Source of the DNA: Tetradesmus obliquus
Taxonomy: Eukaryota > Chlorophyta > Chlorophyceae > Sphaeropleales > Scenedesmaceae
Length of the DNA: 64,000 nucleotides
Assembly: GCA_030272155.1 (NCBI GenBank)
Contig: CP126207.1
Location: forward strand, 2,790,001-2,854,000
Direction: 5' to 3'
Positions 30,201-40,351 of this stretch are shown in pieces (the first letter of the stretch is position 1; every line of letters begins with the position of its first letter). A program made the translations under genes and the position numbers. The notes beneath the pieces were generated by a model, which made no database searches, had not been told where the DNA came from, and was given only the letters and a program-made list of their open reading frames with translations.

Positions 30201-31854
30201 GCCTTTGCAGGAGGAGGCGGTCCAGGGCCAGGGCTTCGGTGTGTCTGTCCGTGTGTTGTACTGCCGCACTGCCTGTAACTTAGCGGGCTTGAGGCTTTCA
30301 TGTGCTTGTTCTGGCAGGCTGAGGAGGCGGTGAAGGGCCAGGGCTTTGCACAGGCTAAACATCAGGCTCCTTCCTTTCACGTTCTCCCTTGTGAAAGTAA
30401 CACAAGGCAACGACCATAGCTGTTTTGTATTGGATTTCTGCAGGCGGAGGAGGCGGTGAAGGGCCAGGGCTGTGCTTCAGCCCAAGTGCATGTGCCGCAT
30501 TGTCACAGGCGCGCTCAGCTGAACACCATCTGTTTGAGAGAATGGGAGATAGAGATAGAACGTTTTGTTGCTATTTATGTGCAGGCGGAGGAGGCGGTCA
30601 AGGGCCAGGGCTTTGCGCGGGCCAAACCTGACGTTGCAGTTTTCTCGGCTCTAACACAATGCAACCGCCATAAGCTGATTTGCTGTTGTTGTGTGCAGGC
30701 AGAGGAGGCGGTGAAGGGCCAGGGCTTTGCACGGGGCGGCATCTTCCGGCCAGGCATGCTGGACAGGGGCGACAAGGCGCGCTCCATCGAAAAGGTGACT
30801 GTTATATGACACTGTTACAAGACACTTGTAGATTATGTGTTACGGCCTACAACAGTTTTAAAGTAGAACTGGTACATTTGGTTGGTTGTTTCCAAATTGT
30901 GTGGCCATGCCGGCATCTGCCGGCCGGGCATGCTGGACAGGAGTGACAAAGCGCTCCATTGAAAGGTGACTGTTATGTTACATCGTGTAACAAGATTCAT
31001 GCATTGCAACATTTGATTTGTTGTGAGTCGTGGATCTTGAATCGCGAGACTGTACCGGCATCTTCCGGCCTGCCTGCAGCTGTTTGCGCCTAGCTTAGGA
31101 TAACGCTCCAACATACAATGCTCATTATGACTCCTGTATGTCACGTCTGCTGCTGCAGCTGTTTTGCGCCGCTGATTGGGGCCGTCGTGGTGTCAGATGT
31201 CATCCCAATGAATCAAACCCCTCGTGAATATCACAGCAACAGGAACATGTTGTATTTTGTGCTGCTGCAGCTGTTCGCGTCGCTAACTGCCGGGAACTCG
31301 GCGTCAGATGTGGCGCGGGCGAATCTGTCTTCAACAAACAATCCTCATACTCACTCACTGTTGCGTGTGTTTCTGCGCTGCAGCTGAATGCGGCGCTGAC
31401 TGGTGCTATTGCGGTGTCAGATGTGGCGCGGGCAATGCACTCTTCAAAAAAACCTCATGATCAGTCAATCTTGTGTGTTTTCTGCGCTGCAGCTGTTTGC
31501 GCCTCTGACTGGAGCTATCACAGTGTCAGATGTGGCGCAGGCAATGCTGGCTGACACGGCCGCTGCCTGCCTGCCTGCCTTGCAGCTGCTGCAGCTGTCT
31601 GCAACTTTATATATAGGCTGCAAGTAACAAACATCTAAATGAAAATAGTCTTAAATGTGTATGGCTGCCTGCTCGCCTTGCGCTGCATTGCGCTGTTGCT
31701 GCAGCTGTTTGCGCCGCTGACTGGGGCCATTGCAGTGTCAGATGTTGCACGGGCGATGCTGTCTGACGCGGCGGCTTTTAAGGCAGGCAGCGTGACAGGA
31801 GTGGGCGTGTTTGAGATGAAGGACCTGAAAGCAGCAGCGGCGGCAGCTAAGTGA
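25775..31854 (+). CDS. HTATIP2: HTATIP2/TIP30-like atypical short-chain dehydrogenase
   Basis: Seven exons: 25775-25811, 26679-26738, 27264-27319, 28054-28146, 28846-29031, 30699-30794, 31705-31854, giving 225 residues (human HTATIP2 is of similar size). The NAD(P)-binding loop is LVLGGTGAVG; then SDQWSKVTTVGRREVPLP, DAVFCALGTTRA, FRKVDHDYVAAAAAAA, YFGLVSAQGA (TIP30 has NLLSSKGA), LLYTRTKGLAEEAVKGQGF (YxxxK region), GIFRPGMLDRGD and AIAVSDVARAML match the family in order. Members are NAD(P)H-binding regulators or oxidoreductases; the substrate here is unknown. An in-frame upstream ATG at 25643 would add MPVLLALLLLCLATPESS, a possible signal peptide, so start and location are uncertain. Introns are dominated by exon-edge copies. 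Confidence 0.92.
26820..27545 (+). repeat. copies of SDR exon 2 end and exon 3 edges
   Basis: Trailing copies of exon 2 with donor are at about 26826-26874 and 26939-26980 (LANDQWSKVTTVG then GTGAG). A leading copy of exon 3 is at about 27128-27182, and trailing copies of its end are at about 27421-27455 and 27521-27550. The real exon 3 is 27264-27319, chosen by acceptor, donor and frame. Confidence 0.8.
27681..28520 (+). repeat. three leading and two trailing copies of SDR exon 4
   Basis: Exon starts of the form CGCAGGTGGTGGTGAACATGGA occur at 27687, 27806 and 27912 and at the real 28054. After the real donor (28147), end copies with GCACTAGGCACCAC and GTGAGTT follow at about 28339-28398 and 28475-28522. 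Leading copies fade after 40-60 bases. Confidence 0.9.
29487..30698 (+). repeat. array of ten decoy copies of SDR exon 6 start
   Basis: Copies of acceptor plus GCGGAGGAGGCGGTCAAGGG begin at 29492, 29637, 29752, 29866, 29967, 30099, 30211, 30318, 30444 and 30585; the real exon 6 begins at 30699. Spacing is 101-145 bp. Each unit holds an intron-like lead with AACGGCCATAAGC, a GCAG acceptor and 30-60 bases of exon (AEEAVKGQGFARA) before decaying to stops. Only the last continues into GGIFRPGMLD and reaches a donor. Confidence 0.95.
31151..31560 (+). repeat. four leading copies of SDR exon 7 start
   Basis: CTGCAG followed by LFAPLTGAIAVSDVARAML-like sequence begins at 31159, 31271, 31384 and 31493, spaced 109-113 bp; the real exon 7 begins at 31705. 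After the stop codon, two copies of the exon's end (about 31990-32060 and 32110-32195, encoding AGSVTGVGAF and MKDLRAAAAA) trail into the 3' flank. Confidence 0.92.
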
Positions 31855-31864
31855 ACTGGAGCTT

Positions 31865-31916
<52 letters not shown>

Positions 31917-33846
31917 TACAGTGAATCGAGTTGGGCCTGCAATCAGGGCAGGGGGTGTGACGTGCGATGCTGGCTGATGCTGCTGCGTTCAGGGCTGGCA
32001 GCGTGACAGGAGTAGGTGCGTTTTAGATGAAGGACCTGAGAGCAGCAGCAGCAGCTAAGTGAAGTGGTGTATGCAGCAGCAACAGCAGGAAAAAAATGAA
32101 GCAAGCTGCGGATGCGTCAGGGCTGGCAGCGTGACAGGAGTAGGTGCCTTTAAGATGAAGGACCTGAGAGCAGCAGCAGCAGTAGCAGCCAAGTGAAATG
32201 GAGTGCAGTGTACAGAGGCAGCAGCGGCGGCGGCGGCAGGAGTACAGTGAAGCAAGCTGCGCACTGTGCGGCCGCCTTTAGCTGCGGTCGCGTGCCACAC
32301 TGCTATGTCTAGCGGTGCTGACCACCTTGCAATTAGCTCATGTCTGCCCATGACATTCTTGCAGCATGGCTTCTGATGTCAAGCGGCTGCGAAATCCTGC
32401 AATGAGAGTATGTGGGGTTTTGTGTTTGTAACGTAACGTAACATTTTAAACAAGGTTGGGATGGGCCAGTGCGCTGAGCATCCACATCATGCTGCCAATC
32501 TAGCCATAGCACTTTTACATTTTACACGTTTATTTTAGCGGTTCAGTGCTGTGTTTGGTTGGAGCTGCATGTGTGATGGCCTGCAGTACTGCTTGGGTCG
32601 CCAGGGTGCGGTCAACTGTTGCACCACGCAATGCTGAATGGATGACAGCCGAGTTGTGCAACATCTACACACATCACAGAGGTCCTCCAAGATCGTAGAT
32701 TGATCTGGAGCAGGATTTGTGTCTGCTTGCAGCCCGGTGCTGGAATGTGAGATGGATCTTAGATGATCATCTGGTCATGACCAAAGGCTTTGGGCGGTTT
32801 GGGCTGTCTGCTGTCCCCAGCAGTGGCGTTCAGAGGGTATCTGCTCTCAAAACAGGGAGCAATAATTTTACTTACTATGTATACTTTCCCGAATCTAATC
32901 GCTGTGATCCCTGCGAGCGTCGCCTTGCTCAACAGTGTGGACACGTCCCCTGACCTTCGCGGCAGCGGAGGGTGAGCCAGCAGGTGGCCGAAGATGCGGC
33001 GAGAGCGGGTTAAGCTGCCTCATGAGACCCCAAAAGTTTAATCTTGTACCAAGTTTGTACCGCCTTGTTTAACACTTGTTTCCGATACCCTTTTCGTGCG
33101 ATGCACTAGTTCTGACCATTCTGCTTGCCTACATCGTCTGCAACGATACCTGGTCGCTAACATTCTGATAACGGTAGTTCTTGCAAGTTTACACTTCACT
33201 GGGCTTCTTCAGCTTCAAACAACAGCAAAAGGAATGCGTTCAAAGCCCTCCATCTGGGCGTCTGGAGTAGCTTTCGGCTCTTTTGGTGGGTTTGGTGCGG
33301 AATTCAAACATCCAGACGCACTCATACGCCCGCAGTACTGCAGCTGCAGCAGCAAGATCACTGCATGCCCATGCAGCAGCACTGCTGAGCTGCGTCCCAC
33401 AGCAGCTGCAGCAGGAACTTGCAGGAACATGCTTTACTTCTCGCTGAAGCAAGCATGGCAGGCACTACACAGCAACTTTATGTGTTTTCCTGTTCTCTAA
33501 ATGTCAATGGGTCACGCACCACCACACAGCAGCTTCCATACCAGAAGCAGCTGCACAGAGAACTGGCAGGAACATGCATGACCTCGCTCGCAGCAAGCTT
33601 GCCAGGCACTACACAGCAGTTGCATGTGTGTTCCTGTCCTTTAAATGTCAATGGGCCACGCACCACCAAAAGACAGCTTCCATACCAGGAACTTACAGGA
33701 ACATGCTGTACCCCTCTTGCATCCACCATGGCAGGCACTACACATCAGCAGCAGGTGGTTGCTGCAATCATATCAACATTTAGGCACACACCAGTGTATG
33801 GCAGCTTGCCTGCAGCGCATGCCAGCAGGCACACACACACCTAGGC
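31855..33846. other. region between SDR and fasciclin-like genes
   Basis: It begins with a run of about 16 CAG at 31866-31915 and the two trailing SDR exon-7 copies. At 32366 an ATG opens a short frame (MASDVKRLRNPAMR) followed by a GTATGTGG donor, a possible first exon. Around 33140-33230 the plus strand encodes a possible membrane segment (RYLVANILITVVLASLHFTG). I could not join these into a gene. A tandem repeat of about 145 bp occupies 33415-33755. Confidence 0.4.
33415..33755. repeat. tandem repeat, unit about 145 bp, 2.4 copies
   Basis: The block GGAACATGC...GGCAGGCACTACACAGCA...AATGTCAATGGGCCACGCAC...CAGCTTCCATACCAG recurs at about 33425, 33570 and 33710, with scattered substitutions. 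No coding sense was found in it. Confidence 0.8.
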
Positions 33847-34000
33847 ATGGCAGGAATTCTCTGCAGCAATGGCAGCCTGCTGAGCCATGTTACATCATGT
33901 TGTGTCACAAACCAGCTCCACCTGCTGTTTTTGCAAACTGCTGCTGCTGATGCTGCTGCTGCTGTTGCTGTTGCTGCTGCTGCTGCTGCTGTTTCTGCAG

Positions 34001-35097
34001 GTGCCGCACTGCTGCTGCTGCTGGCGCCTCTGCAGCTGGCAGCAGCAGCACGCTACACCCTCGCAGTCAACGCCTTGTCAGCAGCAGCAGTCAACGCCTT
34101 GTCAGCAGCAGCAGTCAACGCCTCGTCAGCAGCAGCAGTCAACGCCTCGTCAGGAAGTCAGCCGCAGTTTGACTCTGTGTTCACTGCTGCTGTCTCACTG
34201 AATGACACAAGGCGCATCAGGGAAGCCTTCACAGCAATTGGAAGCAAGGGGCTGTCACCCGAGCTGGTGAGCATTGTTTCTGGGGGGTTTCGACCCCCTT
34301 TCATGGTGAAGCACCCGAGTGCTTGTGGGGTAGGCACAGCACAGCTCATGGCTGCTAGGCGATGTCGTGTATGCCGCTGCGCGTAGTTTAGATAGCTTGT
34401 TACAGCTGAGGTTGTGTCGGTTAGGGGATTCACGGTGTGAGGCGCATCCGCAAAGCTTTCACAGCAATTGGAAGCAAGGGGCTGTCACCGGAGCTGGTGT
34501 GTGTGGTTTAAATCCTTGCCAGGATGTTAGGCTGCCTTCCAGTGCCGTCAAGCAGCCGTGTGCGTGCATACTGTGCAACAGCTGCTGCTGTTAGCCGCAA
34601 GCTGATGTGTCACTTGCACTGATGTGTCACTTGCACTGATGTGTCACTTGCACTGATGTGTCACTTGCACTGGCTCATGGGGTTCATGGAGCTGTTGCAG
34701 CTGAGGTTTTGTGGCGTAGGGGTTTCAGTTTTTGAGGTGCATCCGCCAAGCCTTCACAGCAATCGGAAGCAAGGGGCTATCACCTGAGCTGGTGCGTGTA
34801 TTTCACAGGGTTTTGCGGGCCCTTTCCGCCTGAGGTTTAAGCTCGCAGCTGTCTTTTATATGCTTTGAGCGCATTGATCTGCTACCCTAGGGCCTGTCAT
34901 GTGAGCTGGCGCGCTTGTGCGGGACGATGGAAGCTACCTGCTGCGCCCTTGGTGTGCATGCCCAAATCTGAATGTGTTAGTGACGCTGATGTTTGTGTTA
35001 TTTTCTACAGGTGGCAGAGTACCAAAGCAGCCTGGGCATCATCCAGTCTGGTGACGCACAGATCACCGCGCTGTTCCCCAATGAGCTGGTGAGTGAA

Positions 35098-35139
<42 letters not shown>

Positions 35140-35244
35140 TGGCACAGTACGAGTTTAGGAGACAGGTCTCCTGCACTGGCAGGCAGGCCGGCAGGTGATG
35201 CACAGGTCACTGCGCTGTTCCCCAACGAGCTGGTGAGCAAGCAT

Positions 35245-35278
<34 letters not shown>

Positions 35279-35613
35279 GTAGGTGGCACAATAAGAGTTT
35301 AGGAGACAGGTTTAGGCAGGCAAGCCTCCTGGACTGGCAGGCAGGCAGGTAGGCGACGCACAGATTACTGCGCCATCCCCCAATGAGCTGGCGAGCAAAG
35401 TGTGTTGACAAGTGACAGCAGCAGGAGCAGCAGCAGCAACCCTGCTTAGGGCAACGCAGTGTGATTGTCAGATCAAGCGCGGTGCTGTGGCTTTGAGGCC
35501 TTTGGAGGGCACTCTTGCTGCTGCTGCGGCTGCTGCTGCTGCTGCTGCTGCTGCGTGGCAGCGCGAGGCAGTGTTTGTGTGCACGAACGTCCTTGGATTC
35601 ATATCTCAGTCTG

Positions 35614-35698
<85 letters not shown>

Positions 35699-35795
35699 GC
35701 TGCTGCTGCTGCTGCTGCTGCTGCTCCTGCAGGCGTGGCAGCGCAAGGCCGCGTGTATGTGCATGACCATTCCTGATATCATGGCTTACCTTGTG

Positions 35796-35837
<42 letters not shown>

Positions 35838-36988
35838 AGGCGTGGCAGCGCGAGGCTGCCTTTGTCTGCATGACCATTCCTGAGATGATGGCCTACCTTC
35901 AGGCCCACCCCAAGTTTGGGGCAGACAGCTGGCTGGCATTTGTGTTCAACGGGACGTTATTTTCAAAGGATTTCAAAGACGGCATGGTGCTGCGCAGCCT
36001 GAAGCCAGGTCTTAACGTCACGCTGCGCCGCCGGAACAACACGTGAGCGCTTTCTGTGCTTGTTTCCTGTATTGCATCTTGTGTGGCGGCTGGTTATGTC
36101 AACAGAGGATTGGTAGCTCAAAGCAGCTTGAAAGCTGTCCTGCTCACCCCAAGTTTGGTGCGAACAGCTGGCTGGCCTATGTTTTCCCGAAGACGTTGTT
36201 TTCCAAAGAATTCAAGGACTGCAAGGCCTTGCAGTGCTTGAAGCCGGGGCTCAATGTCACGCTGCGCCGCCGCAACAACACGTGAGTGTCGTGTTGGTTG
36301 GTTTGTTGTCTAATGTTTTGTATGGGCTGTAGCTGACCACCAAGTTCAGTATTTCTCTCATCCTCCTGCCTGTCTGCCTCAGCTTCTCCTGTCAAACCCT
36401 GTCACAGAGATGGCAGCGCTGCCGGCTGGTGCATACCTGGCGCCTCTTTCAACGTCACAGGCGTGGACGTGCTGCCATCCGACGGCTCCGCAGGCCGGGG
36501 CGTGGTGCAGCTCACCACCAACTTCATTGTGCTAATCAATCCAACTTCTACACCTGCCTGCCCGCTCTGCTGCCTGCCTTCCTTGCATGTCAGAGATGGC
36601 ATTTTCCTTGCATGTCAGAGATGGCAGTGCTGCCGGCTGGCACATCCCTGGCGCCTCCCCAAACGGCACGGACGTCGATGGTTTACCATCAGAGGTCTCC
36701 GCAGCCCGGGGCATGGTGCAGCTGACCTCCAACTTCATTGTTGGCATCTGCCTGCCTGCCTGCCCGCCTGCTTTCTTGCTTACCTCTTTCTTGTGTGTTC
36801 CTGCCTTCTTTTCCTTGCAGTGCTGCCAGCTGGTACATCCCCGGGGCCTCCCCAAACGGCACGGACGTCGATGGTTTACCATCAGACGTCTCCGCAGGCC
36901 GGGGCGTGGTGCAGCTCACCACCAACTCCATGATCGACGCCTGCTCGCTCGCCCAACCATGTCCTGAGTGCCTCTTTTGCACCTGCCG

Positions 36989-37032
<44 letters not shown>

Positions 37033-37458
37033 ATCTTCTTCCAACCGCCTTGCAGAGATGGCAGCGCTGCCGGCTGGTACATACCTGGTGCCTCCCCAAA
37101 CGGCACAGACGTCGACGTTCTGCCATCGGATGTCTCCGCGGGCCGCGGAGTCGTGCAGCTGACCACCAACTTCATTGTAGATGGCCCTCTTCGAAAGCAG
37201 CACGAGGCAATTCGAGCCGGTAGGGGCGACAACTGCTCCCGCTACGCCAACACGAGCGGCGTGGATTCAGGTTTAGATGTGCCAGGGTTTGAGGCGGAGG
37301 TGGCGGCCAGGAGCGGTGGCGGCGGTTCAGCAGCAGCAGCGCCGCCGGCTGCGGCGAGTTCTGCTGAGGGTGTTGGGGTGTGGGGTGGGCTGTGGCGTCT
37401 GGCAGCAGCAGCACTCGCGGTTGCTGCTGCTTCAGGGTGCCTGGGTGTCACACTTTAG
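34001..37458 (+). CDS. secreted fasciclin (FAS1)-like protein with GPI-type tail
   Basis: Exons 34001-34266, 35011-35088, 35840-36042 and 37056-37458 join in frame to about 316 residues; the first exon with the start ATG is unresolved (33847 is one in-frame candidate). A hydrophobic stretch (ALLLLLAPLQLAAAA) acts as signal peptide, followed by a VNALSAAA repeat. A FAS1-like order follows: FDSVFTAAVSLNDTRRIREA, AQITALFPNEL, then a helix and strand run (DFKDGMVLRSLKPGLNVTL), VDVLPSDVSAGRGVVQLTT (FAS1 has D..A.NGVVHVID). The end is Gly/Ser/Ala-rich with a terminal hydrophobic segment (LWRLAAAALAVAAASG), like a GPI-attachment signal. Fasciclin domains are cell-surface adhesion modules. Similarity is weak, so treat the family as probable. 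Introns hold many exon-edge copies. Confidence 0.65.
34066..34152 (+). repeat. 24-bp coding minisatellite (VNALSAAA)
   Basis: About 3.6 copies of GTCAACGCC(T/C)(T/C)GTCAGCAGCAGCA encode VNALSAAA twice, VNASSAAA once and a partial VNASS. It lies in the putative linker after the signal peptide. Confidence 0.9.
34440..34900 (+). repeat. trailing copies of the first FAS1 exon's end, plus 17-bp array
   Basis: Copies of RRIREAFTAIGSKGLSPEL with donor-like GTGTGTG or GTGCGTG are at about 34440-34503 and 34735-34798, and a shorter one is at 34885-34915. Between them TGATGTGTCACTTGCAC repeats four times with 17-bp period (about 34602-34670). Confidence 0.85.
35095..35142 (+). repeat. CAG tract just inside a 5' splice site
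   Basis: About 14 AGC/CAG units start 8 bases after the GTGAGTG donor at 35089. The same intron ends in CTG tracts up to the acceptor at 35839, so its two ends are complementary in RNA. Confidence 0.9.
35614..35730 (+). repeat. longest CTG microsatellite in the window
   Basis: About 27 uninterrupted CTG units run to 35696; after one CCG another 9 follow. It precedes a decayed exon-start copy at 35734. A second run at 35797-35836 leads into the real acceptor of the exon at 35840. It generates long poly-L, poly-C and poly-A frames that are not genes. Confidence 0.95.
36404..36935 (+). repeat. leading copies of the last FAS1 exon
   Basis: Copies starting at 36407, about 36618 (with a short stub at 36594) and 36821 encode variants of DGSAAGWHIPGASPNGTDVD and SAGRGVVQLTTNF. 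The real exon starts at 37056. Each keeps the acceptor and 110-140 bases of exon. Confidence 0.9.
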
Positions 37459-37499
37459 GTGAGGCGGAACTCCCCCGCAACACAAAGACCGGTGTGGAT

Positions 37500-38110
37500 T
37501 CAGGTTGAGATGTGCCAGGGTTTGAGGCGGAGGTGGCAGCCCGCAGCAGCGGCGGCGGCTCAGCAGCAGCAGCAGCAGCGCCGCCGGCTGCGGCTAGTTC
37601 TGCTGAGGGTGTTGGGTTTGTTGGGGTGTGGGGTGGGCTGTGGCGTCTGGCAGCAGCAGCACTCGCGGTTGCTGCTGCTTCAGGCGGCCTGGGTGTGTCA
37701 CGGCCACGGTAGATGATGCGACAATTGCCCGCGCCACACCAACATCCGCAGTGTCGATTCAGGTGATTACGTAGACTCAGGTTTATATGTGCCAGGGTTT
37801 GAGGCGGAGGTACAGGCGCAGGGCAGCGGCGGCGGCTCAGCAGCAGCAGCAGCAGCAGCAGCGCCGGCTGCTGCGAGCTCTGTTGGGGGTACTGCAGCTT
37901 GGGTGGGTGGGGTGGGTGGTGGCTGGTGGCTGCTGGCAGCAGCAGCACTGGCGGCTGCTGCTGCATCAGGCTCCCTGGGGGCTGTAGTTGGCTGAGTGCA
38001 TCTGTCAGGCTGTGATCGGCTGTGCAGAAAGCGCCTTGCTCCACTGCCCACAAGCCTCTCTTGCTGCTGCTTCAGGCTCCCTGAGGGCTGTGGTGTAAAT
38101 GTGCATCCCT
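37500..38110 (+). repeat. trailing copies of the GPI-tail end of the FAS1 gene
   Basis: After the stop at 37458, the block encoding VPGFEAEVAAR, a Ser/Ala linker and a hydrophobic tail recurs at 37512-37712 and 37789-37995, and a fragment lies at 38065-38100. Hydrophobic tails persist (LWRLAAAALAVAAAS, WWLLAAAALAAAAAS). They are more complete than most exon-edge copies. Confidence 0.88.
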
Positions 38111-39349
38111 CAGGCTGTGGGTTGCTTACAGAAAGCACCCCTTTCCCCACTCAGCCTGAGAGCTCCCTGGCCAGCGCTGCTGATCAATCGTGGTCATGTT
38201 GCAGGTTGGTGTGCAGCGTAATGATTGTGTTGGTTGCTGCGCACAGATGTGCGGCATACAGGGCAGCTGTGAGTTACATTCTGCAGACACATCTGTCAAG
38301 CTGAAGGTAGGCATTTGGCTGGGAATGTGCCTCTGAATGAGCAGGCAGCGCATGTGGTGTAAAATGACAGTTATAGGCATGGTGTGCCCCTTGCCTTGCT
38401 GCCACCACCCCACCCATTCTGGCACATCACATGCTGCACCCATGGCCACCAGCTGTTGTTGCTGGGTTGAGTTTGACATGCATTGACGTGCATACAAACA
38501 AACGTTTTGTCGGTGTAGGTTTGCAGCCTGTGCGGTGTGTGTTGCCGAGTTCCTTGAGTTCAGCGTCGGTGACCGCTTCAATCGGCAGGCTTGCAGCAGC
38601 TGCTGCAATGGTCCCCTGAGGCCAGGACCATGTTAGGGCCCCTGAAAACGGCTTTCAGCCTGTGCGCTTTCATCTTTGGGCCTTTCAAGTTGAGCTGCAG
38701 CGATCGCTGTATACGCATGCACCTTGAGTTTCAGTTGCGCAGAGTTGGCAGCCGCGTTGCTTGAGTCATTGCAATAGGTATTTTCTGCAACTGTTTGTAG
38801 CAACCATCAAAGGGTTCAGCGGTTCAGGGATTCGGGGAATGTGGTGGCAGCTTGCTATGTTCTGACTCGTAGTTGCCGTTGTGTTGCTCACTGCTAGTGA
38901 GCGCTCAATGAGCGCATGATGTGTGGTCAGTTGTATACGTACATGACGTTAATTCACCAGATCTGGTGTTAGATCTGGCGCCAGCATTGGTTTAAATCTT
39001 CGGTGTGGGTGGCTTTGACGTGTTGCCACAGATAACAGATGACGTTATTGCGACTTGGTTGGTGGTCCGTCTAGGCTTGGCGCTGCCGTTGCAACGACGG
39101 ACTCCCGGGCAACCAGGAACTTCCTGCAGCTTGAAGCTGCAACCTGCGGCCTGCACGCTTCACGCTATTGCCGCTCCATTGGGGCGCGGGACCGACGTTT
39201 CACGATGCGATGATGGGGACATGATGGTGAGCCTGCACGCTCAGGCTGAGCAGTTGTCACTCTCAGCTGAGAGGTCGATGTTTGCTGATGGTGTGGATTG
39301 CGCTGCCAGCAAGCCTGCAGGTTGATGGCTGCTGATGGTGTAGCCTACA

Positions 39350-39372
39350 GCAGCGCACTCGGAGTGCGCTGC
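39350..39372. repeat. 23-nt palindrome, 11-bp arms
   Basis: GCAGCGCACTC at 39350-39360 and GAGTGCGCTGC at 39362-39372 are perfect inverted arms around a single G. Confidence 0.95.
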
Positions 39373-39650
39373 CAGCAAGAGACCGGCACTGCTGCCGAGC
39401 AGCGCCAAAAACTGCCCGGACTGTAGGCTCGCGCTCAAATGATGTGAGCATACGCAGGCCCTACATGCTGCTGCTCAGCCTAAGCAGCGGCTGCTGAGCA
39501 ATGGCAGTACATCATGTACCAGTGGTGCTACATGTAGTTCATGTGGTATGGCATCCACCTGACACATGTGTACACTGTGCTGTGTCAGCAGATTTCATGC
39601 CCCTCAGGGGATCATTCAGTGAATGCAGGATGGTTGTCAGAGTTGGAAGA

Positions 39651-39678
39651 CTTCCAGTCACGTGCACGTGACTGGAAG
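39651..39678. repeat. 28-bp perfect palindrome
   Basis: CTTCCAGTCACGTG followed by CACGTGACTGGAAG is exactly self-complementary with no spacer, and contains two CACGTG (G-box) cores. Another CTTCCAGT follows at about 39682. Confidence 0.97.
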
Positions 39679-39750
39679 TGCACTTCCAGTAACGGTTGGT
39701 GTCTCCTGCACTGCATATCCATGGCAGACTATCACGGTGACCGTCACCGG

Positions 39751-39781
39751 CAGCGCATGTCTCAATGTCCGACATGCGCTG
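39751..39781. repeat. hairpin, 10-bp arms, 11-nt loop
   Basis: CAGCGCATGT at 39751-39760 pairs with ACATGCGCTG at 39772-39781. A shorter near-palindrome, CGGTGACCGTCACCG, lies just upstream at about 39735-39749. Confidence 0.93.
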
Positions 39782-40351
39782 AGCGCCGCTTTGCGGAAGG
39801 CTGCGCAGCATGTACGTACGTGCTGTATACAGCAGAAGGCAGCAACTGGTGCCACTGTGTCACACACTTGGTGACACCGTGTCATCGCCTATCTTACACT
39901 TGATATATGAAAATACTGAATATATCACGTCACGTCACAGGCGCAGCATTGACTGCAGTGACTGGCCATCCGGTGTCACCCGTATTCGTGAAACACCTCG
40001 TGTGGAAGGATAAGCTGATCATACATCACTTTCAAGACGATTTGAACCATCGTATTATAATCGCATCATGTGCAAACTTGGCGTTCCTCTGTCGCGGCGA
40101 TTCCTTCATAACCTCTAACATGTGACGTCTGACGTGTCTCAGACACCGCTCATTCCCGGCCAGCTGAACCGAAATTCAAAACAACTTCATTTTAGAAACA
40201 TGTTTTTGACCATCTCGTGTGATGCACCGAGCATAGTATGATCTGCTAGCGCAGCAGCATCGAGAACGACAAGCGCACGCAGCTGACAGCGTGCTGGCAG
40301 TCATTGTCAGCAACAGCTCAAGCATCAGCTACTTCAGGAACCCAGCGAGGC

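Larger units (their letters stand above)
38111..40351. other. gene-poor stretch with palindromes
   Basis: No gene is supported. One short open segment at 38525-38640 (CAVCVAEFLEFSVGDRFNRQ) looks protein-like but has no partner. Hairpins cluster from 39350 to 39945 (listed separately). Triplet tracts almost vanish here, while CATGC-type words increase. Confidence 0.45.

Noticed and set aside
29492-30640. Ten extra exons or a tandem-domain protein in the SDR gene
   Set aside because: Each unit lacks a donor and runs into stops; only the copy at 30699 completes the family sequence.
35465-35873. Long open frames of poly-C, poly-L, poly-A or poly-Q
   Set aside because: They are produced by CTG/CAG tracts open in every frame, inside an intron of the fasciclin-like gene; no non-repetitive coding sequence.
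38126-38608. 160-residue minus-strand open frame
   Set aside because: No recognisable motif, odd composition, and it overlaps trailing copies of the fasciclin-like tail exon.
39005-39325. Plus-strand 106-residue frame
   Set aside because: Begins with GTG, no domain, lies next to the palindrome cluster.
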